Assembly: GCF_003217255.1 (NCBI RefSeq)
Contig: NZ_QJTE01000002.1
Location: 1-64,000 of the forward strand
Length of the DNA stretch: 64,000 nucleotides
Origin: Pseudoroseicyclus aestuarii
GTDB lineage: Bacteria; Pseudomonadota; Alphaproteobacteria; Rhodobacterales; Rhodobacteraceae
Direction of reading: 5' to 3'
Within the stretch, counting starts at the first letter, position 1, and each line of letters opens with the position of its first letter. The notes beneath the pieces were generated by a model. The model saw only the letters and a program-made list of their open reading frames with translations, did not search any database and was not told the DNA's origin. This document shows, in pieces, positions 53,864 through 63,577 of this stretch. Both the position numbers and the translations under genes were made by a program.

Positions 53864-54589
53864 GTGATCGAGTGGCGCGGCGAAGGGATGGTGCTGGCGG
53901 CGCGGCCGCATGGCGAAAGCGCCGCGATCCTCGAGGTCTTTACCGAGGCGCGCGGGCGCCATGCCGGCATCGTCCATGGCGGCACCTCGCGCAAGCTGGC
54001 GCCGCTGCTGCAGCCCGGCGCGCAGGTGGCGCTGACCTGGCGCGCGCGGCTGGAGGAGCACCTCGGCACCTTTTCCGTCGAGCCGGTGAGAAGCCGGATG
54101 GGCGCCGTCATGGGCGACCGCATCGCGCTGGAGGGGCTGAATGCCACCGCCGCCATGCTCTCGCACCTGCTGCCCGAGCGCGACGCGCATCCGCGCCTCT
54201 ACCTGCGCAGCCTGGCGCTCCTCGACATGCTGGGCGAGGCGCTCTGGCCGCTGGCCTACCTGCGCTGGGAGGAGAGCCTGCTGGGCGAGATGGGCTTCGG
54301 CCTCGATCTCGAGCGCTGCGCCGTGACCGGGACACGCGAGGGGCTGGCCTATGTCTCGCCCCGGACCGGGCGCGCGGTGACTTCGGCAGGGGCGGGGGAG
54401 TTCGCGGATCGCCTGCTGCCGCTGCCGCCCGTGCTGCGCGGGACGGGTGGCGGCGCCGCGGCGGAGGTGCTGCAGGGCCTCGAGGTGACGGGCTGGTTCC
54501 TGGAGCACCGGCTGTCCCGCAGCCTTGGCGAGCGGCCCCTTCCGGCGGCGCGGGCGCGGCTTCTGGCGGCGCTGGCACGGGCGGGCTAG
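53864..54589 (+). CDS. recO: DNA repair protein RecO
   Basis: RecO (241 residues) helps load RecA on gapped DNA. The N-terminal OB fold is visible: [34 protein letters not shown] (2-35, in parts), followed by a helical domain rich in Leu and Arg. A zinc site is not seen, as in many RecO proteins. The GTG start has a GGGGCGGGCC lead derived in part from repeat B. It is the last gene of the lepB-rnc-era run. Confidence 0.92.
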   Translation: MIEWRGEGMVLAARPHGESAAILEVFTEARGRHAGIVHGGTSRKLAPLLQPGAQVALTWRARLEEHLGTFSVEPVRSRMGAVMGDRIALEGLNATAAMLSHLLPERDAHPRLYLRSLALLDMLGEALWPLAYLRWEESLLGEMGFGLDLERCAVTGTREGLAYVSPRTGRAVTSAGAGEFADRLLPLPPVLRGTGGGAAAEVLQGLEVTGWFLEHRLSRSLGERPLPAARARLLAALARAG

Positions 54590-54748
54590 GCCCCGGCGCG
54601 GGGCCGTCCCGACTGCGCGCGTCAGGCCGCCGCGCACCGGTGTCCGCTGCGGCGGCGGGCGGGCTTAAAGGAATGGAAGGCACACGCGACGCCCCGCTTG
54701 CCCGGATGCGCGAATCGCCCGATATCTGGGCGCAGGAGGAAGGCGCCG

Positions 54749-55120
54749 ATGACCGATATGTCCGATATTCTGCCCGATGCGGTGCGCGAGGGGCTGGAGC
54801 AGGCCCGGCTGAAGGCCCTGCGCCGGTCCAGCCGCCTGAGCATCCAGGACGGCACGCGCGTGTTGCCGGTGCTGCGGCTCTGGGACGGCGGCTTTTCGGT
54901 CGCCGCGGGGGCCGAGGTGCTGCCGCGCGGGTTCGTCGACCTCTACGACGGGCCGCGGCACCTCTACCAATGCCTCGTTGTCGCCTCGCAGGTCGAGGGG
55001 GCTGAGCGGGTCTACGACTTCAAGTGGAACGCCCCGGTCACCGGCGCCCCCGCCGCCGATTACGTCCGCGACGAGGCCCGGCCCGAGGCGCTGATCCCCG
55101 CGCCGGCGCGCGGCGCCTAG
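54749..55120 (+). CDS. Conserved protein of unknown function
   Basis: This 123-residue protein begins MTDMSDILPDAVREGLEQARL and has a beta-rich middle (TRVLPVLRLWDGGFSVAAG, then GFVDLYDGPRHLYQCLVV, VYDFKWN) and a disordered Pro/Ala C-terminus. GGAGGAAGG precedes the ATG. It is convergent with the SDR gene and overlaps its end by four bases. I recognise no active-site motif. Confidence 0.78.
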   Translation: MTDMSDILPDAVREGLEQARLKALRRSSRLSIQDGTRVLPVLRLWDGGFSVAAGAEVLPRGFVDLYDGPRHLYQCLVVASQVEGAERVYDFKWNAPVTGAPAADYVRDEARPEALIPAPARGA

Positions 55121-55866
55121 ATCAGGCCGATCTCGCGGCGGATGGCCTCTTCGCGCAGGCGGACCTCTTCGCCCAGGAAGCGGTCGCCCGCCTGCCCGGC
55201 CAGCCAGACCAGCGCGCGGCCCGGCCAGTCGGCCGGGATATGCTCTGACCAGTCGAGCTTGCTGATGGCATTGACGCCCGAGGCTTTGATGTCGCGCTGC
55301 ATCTGCGTGGCCACGGTGCCGGGCGAGAGGCCGATGGCGCGGATGCCCCGCGCCCGGTACTCGAGATCCAGGGACCGCGTCAGCATCGCCGCCCCGGCCT
55401 TGGAGGCACAGTAGGCGGACCAGCCCTCCATCGGGCGATGGGCCGCACCGGAGGAGACGGTAAGCACGGTTCCGCCGCCCTGCTGCAGCATCGCCGGCAA
55501 GGCGGCGCGCATGCCGTGGAAGACGCCCTTGAGGTTGATGTCGATCGTCTTGCCCCAATCCTCGGGCAGGATGTCCTCCATCGCGCCGATCGGCTCGATC
55601 GCGCCGGCATTGTTGATCAGAACGTCGAGCCGCCCGAAGGTCGCGCGCGTCATCTCGACGGCGGCCTCGACCTCCCAGGAGCGGGTGACATCGCAGGGAA
55701 TCGCCAGCGATTCCTGCCCAAGCTCGCCAACCAGCGCGCCAAGACGGTCCGCATCGCGCGCGACCAGCGCCAGTTTCGCCCCAGCGGCGGCGAAACTGCG
55801 GGCGGCTGCCTCGCCGATGCCGCGGCTGGCGCCGGTGATCAGGACCACTTTTCCGTTCATTGCCAT
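55117..55866 (-). CDS. Short-chain dehydrogenase/reductase
   Basis: This 249-residue classical SDR has the NAD(P)-binding motif LITGASRGIGEAAARSF (near 9-25), NNAGAIEPIG near 86, the Ser-Tyr-Lys triad (TVSSGAAHRP near 136, YCASK near 152-156) and SPGTVATQMQRDI near 181. The substrate is unknown. It diverges from the DUF2125 gene and overlaps the gene at 54749 at its end. Confidence 0.9.
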   Translation of the reverse strand: MAMNGKVVLITGASRGIGEAAARSFAAAGAKLALVARDADRLGALVGELGQESLAIPCDVTRSWEVEAAVEMTRATFGRLDVLINNAGAIEPIGAMEDILPEDWGKTIDINLKGVFHGMRAALPAMLQQGGGTVLTVSSGAAHRPMEGWSAYCASKAGAAMLTRSLDLEYRARGIRAIGLSPGTVATQMQRDIKASGVNAISKLDWSEHIPADWPGRALVWLAGQAGDRFLGEEVRLREEAIRREIGLI

Positions 55867-55998
55867 CGCACCCTTCCCTGACTACTTCTCGCGCGAAGCA
55901 TCGGGCACTAGGCTGCCGGCGACAACCCGGTCGCGGCGCGCGCGACGGAAGACTGCCGCCGGGGCACAGGCCCGTATACCGAAGAAGGGGGAGAACCC

Positions 55999-57543
55999 AT
56001 GGCATCCACGAGAGTCACCGCCCGCACGACGGCCTGCACCGCCGCCCTGATCGCCGCCGGCTGCACCGCCGGCGCCGCCCGCGCCGATGTCACGGCGCAG
56101 GAGGTCTGGGAGAGCTGGAAGGACGGCATCACCGCCTTTTCCGCAAGCGCGGAGATCACCGCCGGATCGGAGGAAATGGCGGGCGATACCCTGACCGTCA
56201 CCGATATCGAGATCAGCGGCATGTCCGAGGGCAGCAGCATCGAGGGCGCGCTGGCCGAGCTGACCTTCACCGAGACCGGCGACGGCAGCGTCGAGATCGG
56301 CAGCTCGCCCGAGATGACCTATACGGCCCGCGAAACCGATGCCTGGGGCGAGGAGACCGTGATGGAGTTCACGCTGACCCAGACCGGTCAGCAGGTGACC
56401 GTCAGCGGCACGCCCGAGGAGATGGTCTACGACTTCAGCGCGGGACGCTACGCCATGCGCATGGATTCCATGACCATGGACGGCGAGCCGGTAGAGGGCG
56501 ACATGCTCTTTGCGCTGAACGAGCTCAGCGGCAGCTACACCCAGTCGGGCGAGACGCTGATTGATTTCATCTACTCGCTCGAGGCCGGCTCGGTCGATAT
56601 CCTCGTCGACATGACGGAGCCCGAGACGGAGTACAGCCCCTCGAGCACGATCAGCTACTCGGGCAAGTTGCAGAACCTCTCGACCGAAGGCACGGCCACG
56701 GTCCCGACCGGCGAAAAGATCGCCGACGAGCCCGGGGCGCTGTTCGCCGAAGGCCTCGATGTGGCGTTCAGCTACGCCTACGGCCCGGCGGACTTCATCT
56801 TCTCGGCGGACGATACCCAGTCGCGGACCTCGGGCGCCGTCACACTGGAAAGCGGCGGCCTCGATTTCGCGATGAACGGCGAGGCCGTCAGCTACGACAG
56901 CGATTCGACCGGCATCGACGCGACGATCAACCTCTCGCAGCTGCCCTACCCTGTCGAAGTCGCGGTGGCCGAGACCGGCTTCTCGCTCGAGCTGCCGCTT
57001 GCCGCGACCGAGGAGGACGCCCCCTTCGGCCTGACGATGCTGCTGCGCGAGCTGACGCTGAACGACGAGGTCTGGGACCTGTTCGATCCGGAGGCCAGCC
57101 TGCCGCGCGATCCGGCGACCTTCCGCCTTGGCCTGTCGGGCAGCGGCAAGCTGGACGCGGACCTTTACGACGAGGAGCGGGCAGAGGCGCTGAACGGCGC
57201 GGACTTCCCCGGGGAGCTGACGGCGCTGAACCTCGACACGCTGGAGCTGGAGGCCGCTGGCGCCTCGGTCACCGGCGAGGGCAGCTTCAGCTTCGACAAC
57301 AGCGACACCACAACCTTCCCCGGTTTCCCGCGCCCCGAGGGCAGCATCGACCTGGTGATGACCGGCGTGAACGGGCTGATCGACAACCTGTCGGAGATCG
57401 GCCTGCTGGCGCGCGAGCAACTGATGGGCACCCGGATGATGCTGGGCATGTTCACCACCAATGCCGGTGACGACAGGCTGACTTCGACCATCGAGGTCGA
57501 CGGGACCGGCAAGGTCTTCGCCAACGGCCAGCGCCTGCAGTAA
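55999..57543 (+). CDS. DUF2125 domain secreted protein
   Basis: This 514-residue protein has a signal peptide (TACTAALIAAGCTAGAARA; the Cys in AAGC also resembles a lipobox, so it may be a lipoprotein). A long beta-rich repeat-like body follows, with many EGxLxxL-type strands such as SGSGKLDADLYD and GEGSFSFDNSD, and a C-terminal MFTTNAGDDRLTSTIEVDGTGKVFANG. The body resembles AsmA-like or DUF2125 proteins of alphaproteobacteria. Acidic residues are frequent. Function unknown; an envelope role is likely from its location. Confidence 0.8.
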   Translation: MASTRVTARTTACTAALIAAGCTAGAARADVTAQEVWESWKDGITAFSASAEITAGSEEMAGDTLTVTDIEISGMSEGSSIEGALAELTFTETGDGSVEIGSSPEMTYTARETDAWGEETVMEFTLTQTGQQVTVSGTPEEMVYDFSAGRYAMRMDSMTMDGEPVEGDMLFALNELSGSYTQSGETLIDFIYSLEAGSVDILVDMTEPETEYSPSSTISYSGKLQNLSTEGTATVPTGEKIADEPGALFAEGLDVAFSYAYGPADFIFSADDTQSRTSGAVTLESGGLDFAMNGEAVSYDSDSTGIDATINLSQLPYPVEVAVAETGFSLELPLAATEEDAPFGLTMLLRELTLNDEVWDLFDPEASLPRDPATFRLGLSGSGKLDADLYDEERAEALNGADFPGELTALNLDTLELEAAGASVTGEGSFSFDNSDTTTFPGFPRPEGSIDLVMTGVNGLIDNLSEIGLLAREQLMGTRMMLGMFTTNAGDDRLTSTIEVDGTGKVFANGQRLQ

Positions 57544-57591
57544 GGCGCGGCGCGGCGCCCGGACCCCGCAGGCGGCGGGGTCCGGGCGCGA

Positions 57592-58764
<1,173 letters not shown>

Positions 58765-58851
58765 GGTAGTCTCCCCTGCTGCGGGCGCGATGCTAGGGCG
58801 GCGCCGGGGGCGGCACAACGCCGGCCCGCGCGCGACGCTGCGGCGGCAGGA

Positions 58852-58902
58852 GCGGGGGTTTCACACCCCCGCGCCCCCGTGGGATATTTGCAAAGAGAAG
58901 AC
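58852..58902. repeat. Intergenic repeat, family A, copy 2 (inverted)
   Basis: The hairpin GCGGGGGT-TTCAC-ACCCCCGC (58852-58872) precedes GGGATATTTGCAAAGAGAA (58881-58899), the reverse complement of the family A core at 7161-7180 with one base missing and two changed. The end of the core lies 12 bases before the tag start, where it adjoins the ribosome binding site. Confidence 0.7.
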
Positions 58903-58913
58903 AGGGGGCGCCG

Positions 58914-59495
58914 ATGATCGAACGTTGCGGCTGGTGCGGGAGCGATCCGCTCTACCAGGCCTATCACGACACGGAATGGGGCGTGCCCGAGCGGGACGGG
59001 CGCGCGCTTTATGAAAAGCTGATGCTGGACGGGTTTCAGGCCGGGCTGAGCTGGATCACCATCCTGCGCAAGAGGCCCGCCTTTCGCGCCGCCTTCGAGG
59101 GCTTCGATCCCCGGGCGATCGCCGGCTGGGGCGAGGCGGATGTCACGCGGTTGCTGGGCGATCCGGGCATCGTGCGCCACCGCGGCAAGATCGAGGCCGC
59201 CATCGGCAATGCCCGCGGCTGGTGCGAGATCGAGGCGCGCGAGGGATTCTCGGCCTATCTCTGGCGCTACGTCGAGGGCGCGCCGCTGCAGCCCGCTTAC
59301 GCCAGCCAGGCCGAGGTGCCGACCCAGACGCCGCTGTCGCAGCAGATCAGCCGCGACCTGAAGCGCGAGGGCTTCCGCTTCGTGGGGCCGACCATCGTCT
59401 ATGCCTTCATGGAGGCCGTGGGGATGGTGAACGACCATGTCACCGCCTGCCATAGGCACGAAGCCGTGGCCGCGATGGGCGCTACCAGCGGCTGA
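58914..59495 (+). CDS. tag: DNA-3-methyladenine glycosylase I
   Basis: Tag (193 residues) removes 3-methyladenine from DNA. The signature CGWCGSDPLYQAYHDTEWGVP (start near residue 5, with a zinc-binding Cys and His) and the C-terminal FVGPTIVYAFMEAVGMVNDHVTACHRH (in parts, near 157-183, with zinc His and Cys) are complete. The gene overlaps the convergent moaE by 14 bases at its end. Upstream is repeat A copy 2. Confidence 0.95.
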   Translation: MIERCGWCGSDPLYQAYHDTEWGVPERDGRALYEKLMLDGFQAGLSWITILRKRPAFRAAFEGFDPRAIAGWGEADVTRLLGDPGIVRHRGKIEAAIGNARGWCEIEAREGFSAYLWRYVEGAPLQPAYASQAEVPTQTPLSQQISRDLKREGFRFVGPTIVYAFMEAVGMVNDHVTACHRHEAVAAMGATSG

Positions 59496-59922
59496 GCGCG
59501 TCCTCGTCTTGGGTCGTCGCCTCGACCCAGTGTTCGCCCCGCTGCGTGATCTCCTTCTTCCAGAAGGGGGCGCGGGACTTGAGGTAGTCCATCAGGTAGT
59601 CCGCGGCCTCGAAGGCGGCGGCGCGGTGGGCGCTGGCCGTCGCGACCATCATGATCGGCGCGCCCGGGGCCAGGGGGCCGTGGCGGTGGATCACGAGAAC
59701 CTCGGCCAGATCCCAGCGGCTGCGCGCGGCGTCCACGATCTCGGCAATCGCGCGCTCGGTCATGCCGGGATACTGCTCGATCTCCATGGCGATGAGCCCG
59801 CCAGCCACGTCGCGCACGACGCCGGTGAAGCTGACAATGGCGCCCGCGCCCGTCGCCCGGGCGGTAAAGGCGTCGAGTTCCGCGCCTGCTGCGAAGGCTT
59901 CCTGCTGGACGCGGACCGTCAC
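59482..59922 (-). CDS. moaE: Molybdopterin synthase catalytic subunit MoaE
   Basis: MoaE (146 residues) works with MoaD to insert sulfur into precursor Z and form molybdopterin. Features include IVSFTGVVRDVAGG near residue 29, IEQYPGMTERAIAEIV near 52, IHRHGPLAPG near 79, and YLMDYLKSRAPFWKKEI near 110 with the catalytic Lys pair. It follows moaD by one base. It overlaps tag by 14 bases at its 3' end. Confidence 0.96.
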   Translation of the reverse strand: MTVRVQQEAFAAGAELDAFTARATGAGAIVSFTGVVRDVAGGLIAMEIEQYPGMTERAIAEIVDAARSRWDLAEVLVIHRHGPLAPGAPIMMVATASAHRAAAFEAADYLMDYLKSRAPFWKKEITQRGEHWVEATTQDEDALSRW

Positions 59923-59923
59923 C

Positions 59924-60175
59924 TCAGCCCCCTGTCATCGGCGGGAAGAAGGCGACCTCGCGCACGCCCGCCAGGGGCGCGTCCCACTCTGCCAGTTCCT
60001 GGTCCAGCGCGACCTTGAGGGCCGCAGTATCGGCGAAGGCGGCGGCATAGCGCGGCTCTCGCGCGCGCAGTTCCTCGACCAGCGCGCGAGGGGTGGCGGC
60101 CTGCGTCTCGACCCGTTCCTTCGGCAGGCCGATGCGTTCGCGGACCCAGGCGAAGTAGAGCACCTGCAGCGTCAT
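59924..60175 (-). CDS. moaD: Molybdopterin synthase sulfur carrier subunit MoaD
   Basis: MoaD (83 residues) has the ubiquitin-like fold start TLQVLYFAWVRERIG and ends in the essential double glycine (FFPPMTGG), where the thiocarboxylate forms. Its ATG overlaps the stop of pgsA (ATGA) and its stop is directly before moaE. Its products supply cofactor to MsrP and to the PaoABC-like enzyme encoded in this window. Confidence 0.95.
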   Translation of the reverse strand: MTLQVLYFAWVRERIGLPKERVETQAATPRALVEELRAREPRYAAAFADTAALKVALDQELAEWDAPLAGVREVAFFPPMTGG

Positions 60176-60789
60176 TTCGGACCCTTGAGGAAGGGCAGCG
60201 CCTTGCGGAAGTAGTCCCAGCCCGTCGCCAGCGTCAGCGCAGCCGCGACCCAGAGCAGCGCCACCCCGAGGAAGGTCGCCCAGCCTGCCGGCCCCTCGCT
60301 GACCCGCGCGAGGCCGTGCGGATCGGCCCCGCCCAGCGCCACGTAATCGAGGCCGGTGCCGAGGAAGAGGATGCCGATGGAGACCATCTGGAAGGTCGTC
60401 TTCCACTTCGCGAGCTTCGTCACCTTGAGCGTGCCCGCCTTGTCGCCAAGGAATTCGCGCAGGCCCGAGACGAAGGTCTCGCGGAAGAAGATCAGCGTCG
60501 CGGGCAGCAGGATCCAGGGGTTCATGCCGGAAAAGCCGGTGACGACGAGCAGCGCGATCAGCACCATGGCCTTGTCGGCGATGGGATCGAGCATCGCGCC
60601 GAACTTCGATTCCTGCTTCCAGGCCCGGGCGAGGTAGCCGTCGAAGTAGTCGGTGACGGCGGCGCCGATGAAGAGCGTCAGCGCCAGCCAGTCCGCCCAG
60701 GGGCGGTAGAAGAAGAGGAACATGACGGCGACCATGGGCGCCGCGAGCAGGCGCAGGACGGTCAGTACGTTGGGAAGGGTCCATGTCAT
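60172..60789 (-). CDS. pgsA: CDP-diacylglycerol-glycerol-3-phosphate 3-phosphatidyltransferase
   Basis: PgsA (205 residues) makes phosphatidylglycerol phosphate, the first committed step to phosphatidylglycerol, in the inner membrane. The CDP-alcohol phosphotransferase motif is complete (DYFDGYLARAWKQ then KFGAMLDPIADK, near residues 47-72). About six hydrophobic segments are seen. It is upstream of moaD-moaE and overlaps moaD. It diverges from selD. Confidence 0.96.
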   Translation of the reverse strand: MTWTLPNVLTVLRLLAAPMVAVMFLFFYRPWADWLALTLFIGAAVTDYFDGYLARAWKQESKFGAMLDPIADKAMVLIALLVVTGFSGMNPWILLPATLIFFRETFVSGLREFLGDKAGTLKVTKLAKWKTTFQMVSIGILFLGTGLDYVALGGADPHGLARVSEGPAGWATFLGVALLWVAAALTLATGWDYFRKALPFLKGPK

Positions 60790-60873
60790 GCGCCCATACC
60801 TAGCGCCCTTCGCGGCGCGGCGCCACTGCCGCCGCTTATGGTGCGCGCGGCCTTAAGCGGGTATGACCGGGCC

Positions 60874-63015
60874 ATGATCGCCCTGCCCCCCCTGACCCGA
60901 GACCTCGTGCTGATCGGCGGCGGGCATTCGCATGCGCTCGTGCTGCGGCGCTGGGCCATGGACCCGCTGCCGGGTGCCCGGCTGACGCTGATCGATCCCG
61001 GTCCCGTCACCGCCTATTCCGGCATGCTGCCGGGCTATGTCGCCGGGCATTACGCGGCGCGCGACCTGCAGATCGACCTCGTGCGGCTGGCGCGGCGCGC
61101 CGGGGCGCGGCTGGTGATCGGGCGGGCCGAGGGGATCGACAAGGGCGCGCGTCAGGTGCGGGTCGCGGGGCGCGCGCCCATCGGCTTCGACGTCGCCAGC
61201 CTCGACATCGGCGTGACCTCCGCCATGCCAGAGCTGCCGGGCTTTGCCGAGCATGCGGTGCCGGTCAAGCCTCTGGGCGCCTTCGCGACCCGGTGGGAGG
61301 CCTTCCGGCGCGCCCCCGGCCCCGTGGCCGTGATCGGCGGCGGTGTCGCCGGAGTCGAGCTTGCCATGGCCATGGCGCATGGACTGGGCCGCCGCGCCGA
61401 GGTCACGGTCATCGAGCATGGCAGGGCCCTTGCCGGCACCTCCGGCCGCGCCCGCACGCTGCTGCTGGCGCGCCTGCAGGCGCTGGGCGTGACGCTGATC
61501 GAGGGGGCCGAAGTCGCCAAGGTCGAGGCCGAGGCCCTGGTGCTGGCGGACGGGCGCCGCCTGCCCGCCGCCCTGACTGTCGGCGCCGCCGGGGCGCGGG
61601 CGCAGGGCTGGCTGTCCGAGACGGGGCTGGAGACGAAGGGCGGCTTTCTCTCCGTGGGAGAGACGCTGCAGACCTCCGACCCCGCGATCTTCGCCGCCGG
61701 CGATTGCGCCGAGATGCTGCATGCGCCGCGCCCGAAGGCCGGGGTCTTTGCGGTGCGGCAGGCCCCGGTCCTCGCCCGGAACCTGCGCGCCGCGCTGACA
61801 GGCGGCAGGATGCGCCGCTACAGCCCGCAGCGCGATTACCTCAAGCTGATTTCTCTGGGCGAAAAGGCGGCGGCGGCCGAGAAGGCGGGCCTCGCCCTCG
61901 CCTCGCACTGGCTCTGGCGGTGGAAGGACCGGATCGACCGCCGCTTCATGGACAAGCTGAGCGACCTGCCGCCCATGCCCGCGCCGAAGCCCCCGCGCGA
62001 GAGTGCCGCTGGCGCCGATCCCTCGGCAGAGCCGATGTGCGGCGGCTGCGGCGCCAAGGTCGGCCGCGGCGCGCTGAAGGCGGCGCTGTCGGGGCTGACA
62101 GGCGCGCAGCGGGATGATCTGGAGGTTCTGCCGGGCGACGACGCGGCGCTTCTGCGCATGGGCGGCGCGCGGCAGGTGCTGAGCACCGATCACCTGCGCG
62201 CCGTCACCGACGACTGGTCCCTGATGACGCGGATCGCCTGCCTGCATGCGCTGGGCGACGTCTGGGCCATGGGGGCGCAGCCGCAGGCCGCGCTGCTGAC
62301 GGTGATCCTGCCGCGCCAGTCCGCCGAGCTGCAGCAGCGCGCCATGGCCGAGATCGGCGCCGCCGCCGAGGCGGAGCTGACCGCCGCCGGCGCCGCGCTG
62401 ATCGGCGGCCACAGCTCCATGGGCAGCGAACTGACGCTGGGCTTTTCCGTCACCGGGCTTCTGGAGCGTGATCCGGTGACGCTGGGCGGGGCGCGGCCGG
62501 GCGATGCGCTGATCCTGACCAAGCCGCTGGGCTCTGGCACGATCCTTGCCGCCGAGATGCGGGGCGCGGCGCAGGGGCCCGACGTGGCCGCCTGCTGGCA
62601 GGCGATGCTCCAGCCGCAGGGCGCGGCCTCGAGCATCCTCGGCCCAGACGCGCGGGCGATGACGGATGTCACCGGCTTCGGCCTTGCCGGGCACCTCGCG
62701 GCGATCTGCGAAGCCTCGGGCTGCGGCGCCGCGATCGACCTCGGGGCGGTGCCGATGATGCAGGGGGCCGAGGCGCTGGCCGCCGCCGGGGTGAAATCGA
62801 CGCTCTGGCAGGATAACCGCGACGGCGCCGGGCCGGTCTTCGGCGCCGCCGGGCAGCGCGGCGCGCTGCTCTTCGATCCGCAGACCGCGGGCGGGCTTCT
62901 GGCCGCCGTGCCGCAGGAGGCGGCGGAGGAATTGATGACGCGGCTGCGGGCGGCGGGCTACCCGGCGGCGCGAATCGGCACGGTCGAGGCGCTGCCCGGC
63001 ATCCGGGTCGCGTGA
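60874..63015 (+). CDS. selD: FAD/NAD-dependent oxidoreductase fused to selenophosphate synthetase SelD
   Basis: This 713-residue fusion has an N-terminal pyridine-nucleotide-disulfide/NDH-2-like module (about 1-370: LVLIGGGHSHALVL near 11, VIGGGVAGVELAMAMA near 155, FAAGDCAEM near 271). A linker rich in Pro and Ala leads to a complete SelD (about 385-713). SelD makes selenophosphate from selenide and ATP. The active-site loop is MCGGCGAKVG, in which the catalytic Cys and Lys of the E. coli GCGCK motif are kept and the second Cys is Ala. LPGDDAAL, STDHLRAVTDDWSLM and GGHSSMGSELTLG follow. No selA, selB or tRNA-Sec gene lies in the window. Confidence 0.92.
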   Translation: MIALPPLTRDLVLIGGGHSHALVLRRWAMDPLPGARLTLIDPGPVTAYSGMLPGYVAGHYAARDLQIDLVRLARRAGARLVIGRAEGIDKGARQVRVAGRAPIGFDVASLDIGVTSAMPELPGFAEHAVPVKPLGAFATRWEAFRRAPGPVAVIGGGVAGVELAMAMAHGLGRRAEVTVIEHGRALAGTSGRARTLLLARLQALGVTLIEGAEVAKVEAEALVLADGRRLPAALTVGAAGARAQGWLSETGLETKGGFLSVGETLQTSDPAIFAAGDCAEMLHAPRPKAGVFAVRQAPVLARNLRAALTGGRMRRYSPQRDYLKLISLGEKAAAAEKAGLALASHWLWRWKDRIDRRFMDKLSDLPPMPAPKPPRESAAGADPSAEPMCGGCGAKVGRGALKAALSGLTGAQRDDLEVLPGDDAALLRMGGARQVLSTDHLRAVTDDWSLMTRIACLHALGDVWAMGAQPQAALLTVILPRQSAELQQRAMAEIGAAAEAELTAAGAALIGGHSSMGSELTLGFSVTGLLERDPVTLGGARPGDALILTKPLGSGTILAAEMRGAAQGPDVAACWQAMLQPQGAASSILGPDARAMTDVTGFGLAGHLAAICEASGCGAAIDLGAVPMMQGAEALAAAGVKSTLWQDNRDGAGPVFGAAGQRGALLFDPQTAGGLLAAVPQEAAEELMTRLRAAGYPAARIGTVEALPGIRVA

Positions 63016-63340
63016 ATCCCGCGCCGCACTGCCCCTGCGGCAGGACCGGCGCGACATCAACGCAGACGTGATGCCCCCCGGCGGGCGCTGCCAGGCGGAC
63101 CGGCGCGGGCGCTCGCCTTTCGATCCGGCCCTTGACCCGCGGCAGAGTATGCCCTGTGCAGAAGCACTTACCTCCTATCCTTCCGCGCCGCGCCCCTAGC
63201 CTTCCGGAGGCCGGCCTGCCCGGATGCTCGATGGATCGGTCCGGAGGCGGATGGCATGGTCCCGACAGCGGAGATGCATCCGCTGCGGGTATGATAGCGT
63301 ATCATTAACAACCATTGATGATGAGCAGGCGGGTGATCTG
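63016..63340. other. Intergenic stretch after selD
   Basis: I see no gene with a convincing start here. The end of this stretch (about 63289-63325) is A/T-rich, with TATGATAGCGTATCATTAAC, and could hold a promoter for the small reading frame at 63341. The GATA/TATC symmetry (ATGATAGCGTATCAT, an imperfect inverted repeat) might also be a binding site. Confidence 0.35.
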
Positions 63341-63577
63341 ATGCTGCACAGACTGACGATACGGGCGATGCGGGATCGCGATGTCAGCCTGCAGCGCGAT
63401 ACCACCACGCGGGAAGAGCTTTGCGCGCTGTTCCATGCCGAGCTGTCGGGAGCAGAGGTGATGCGGAAGATCGCGAAGGCGGACCTCCCCGCCGCGCCCG
63501 CCGGCACCGGCCAGCCGTGCCGCGCCCGGCAGGCGCTGCGGCAGGCCTGGCGTGCCGCCGATCCTAGAGCGGCGTGA
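63341..63577 (+). CDS. Possible small protein, unknown
   Basis: A 78-residue reading frame begins MLHRLTIRAMRDRDVSLQRD. It has a helix-like acidic-polar middle (TTREELCALFHAELSGAEVMRKIAKADL) and a basic, Ala-rich tail. The A/T-rich upstream stretch may be its promoter, but GGCGGGTGATCTG is a weak ribosome binding site. It overlaps the 3' end of the carbonic anhydrase gene on the other strand by 14 bases. I cannot confirm it is expressed. A longer version would start at 63224. Confidence 0.35.
   Translation: MLHRLTIRAMRDRDVSLQRDTTTREELCALFHAELSGAEVMRKIAKADLPAAPAGTGQPCRARQALRQAWRAADPRAA

Noticed and set aside
63196-63507. A 103-residue minus-strand open frame near the end
   Set aside because: It is serine- and arginine-rich with no ribosome binding site or family features.
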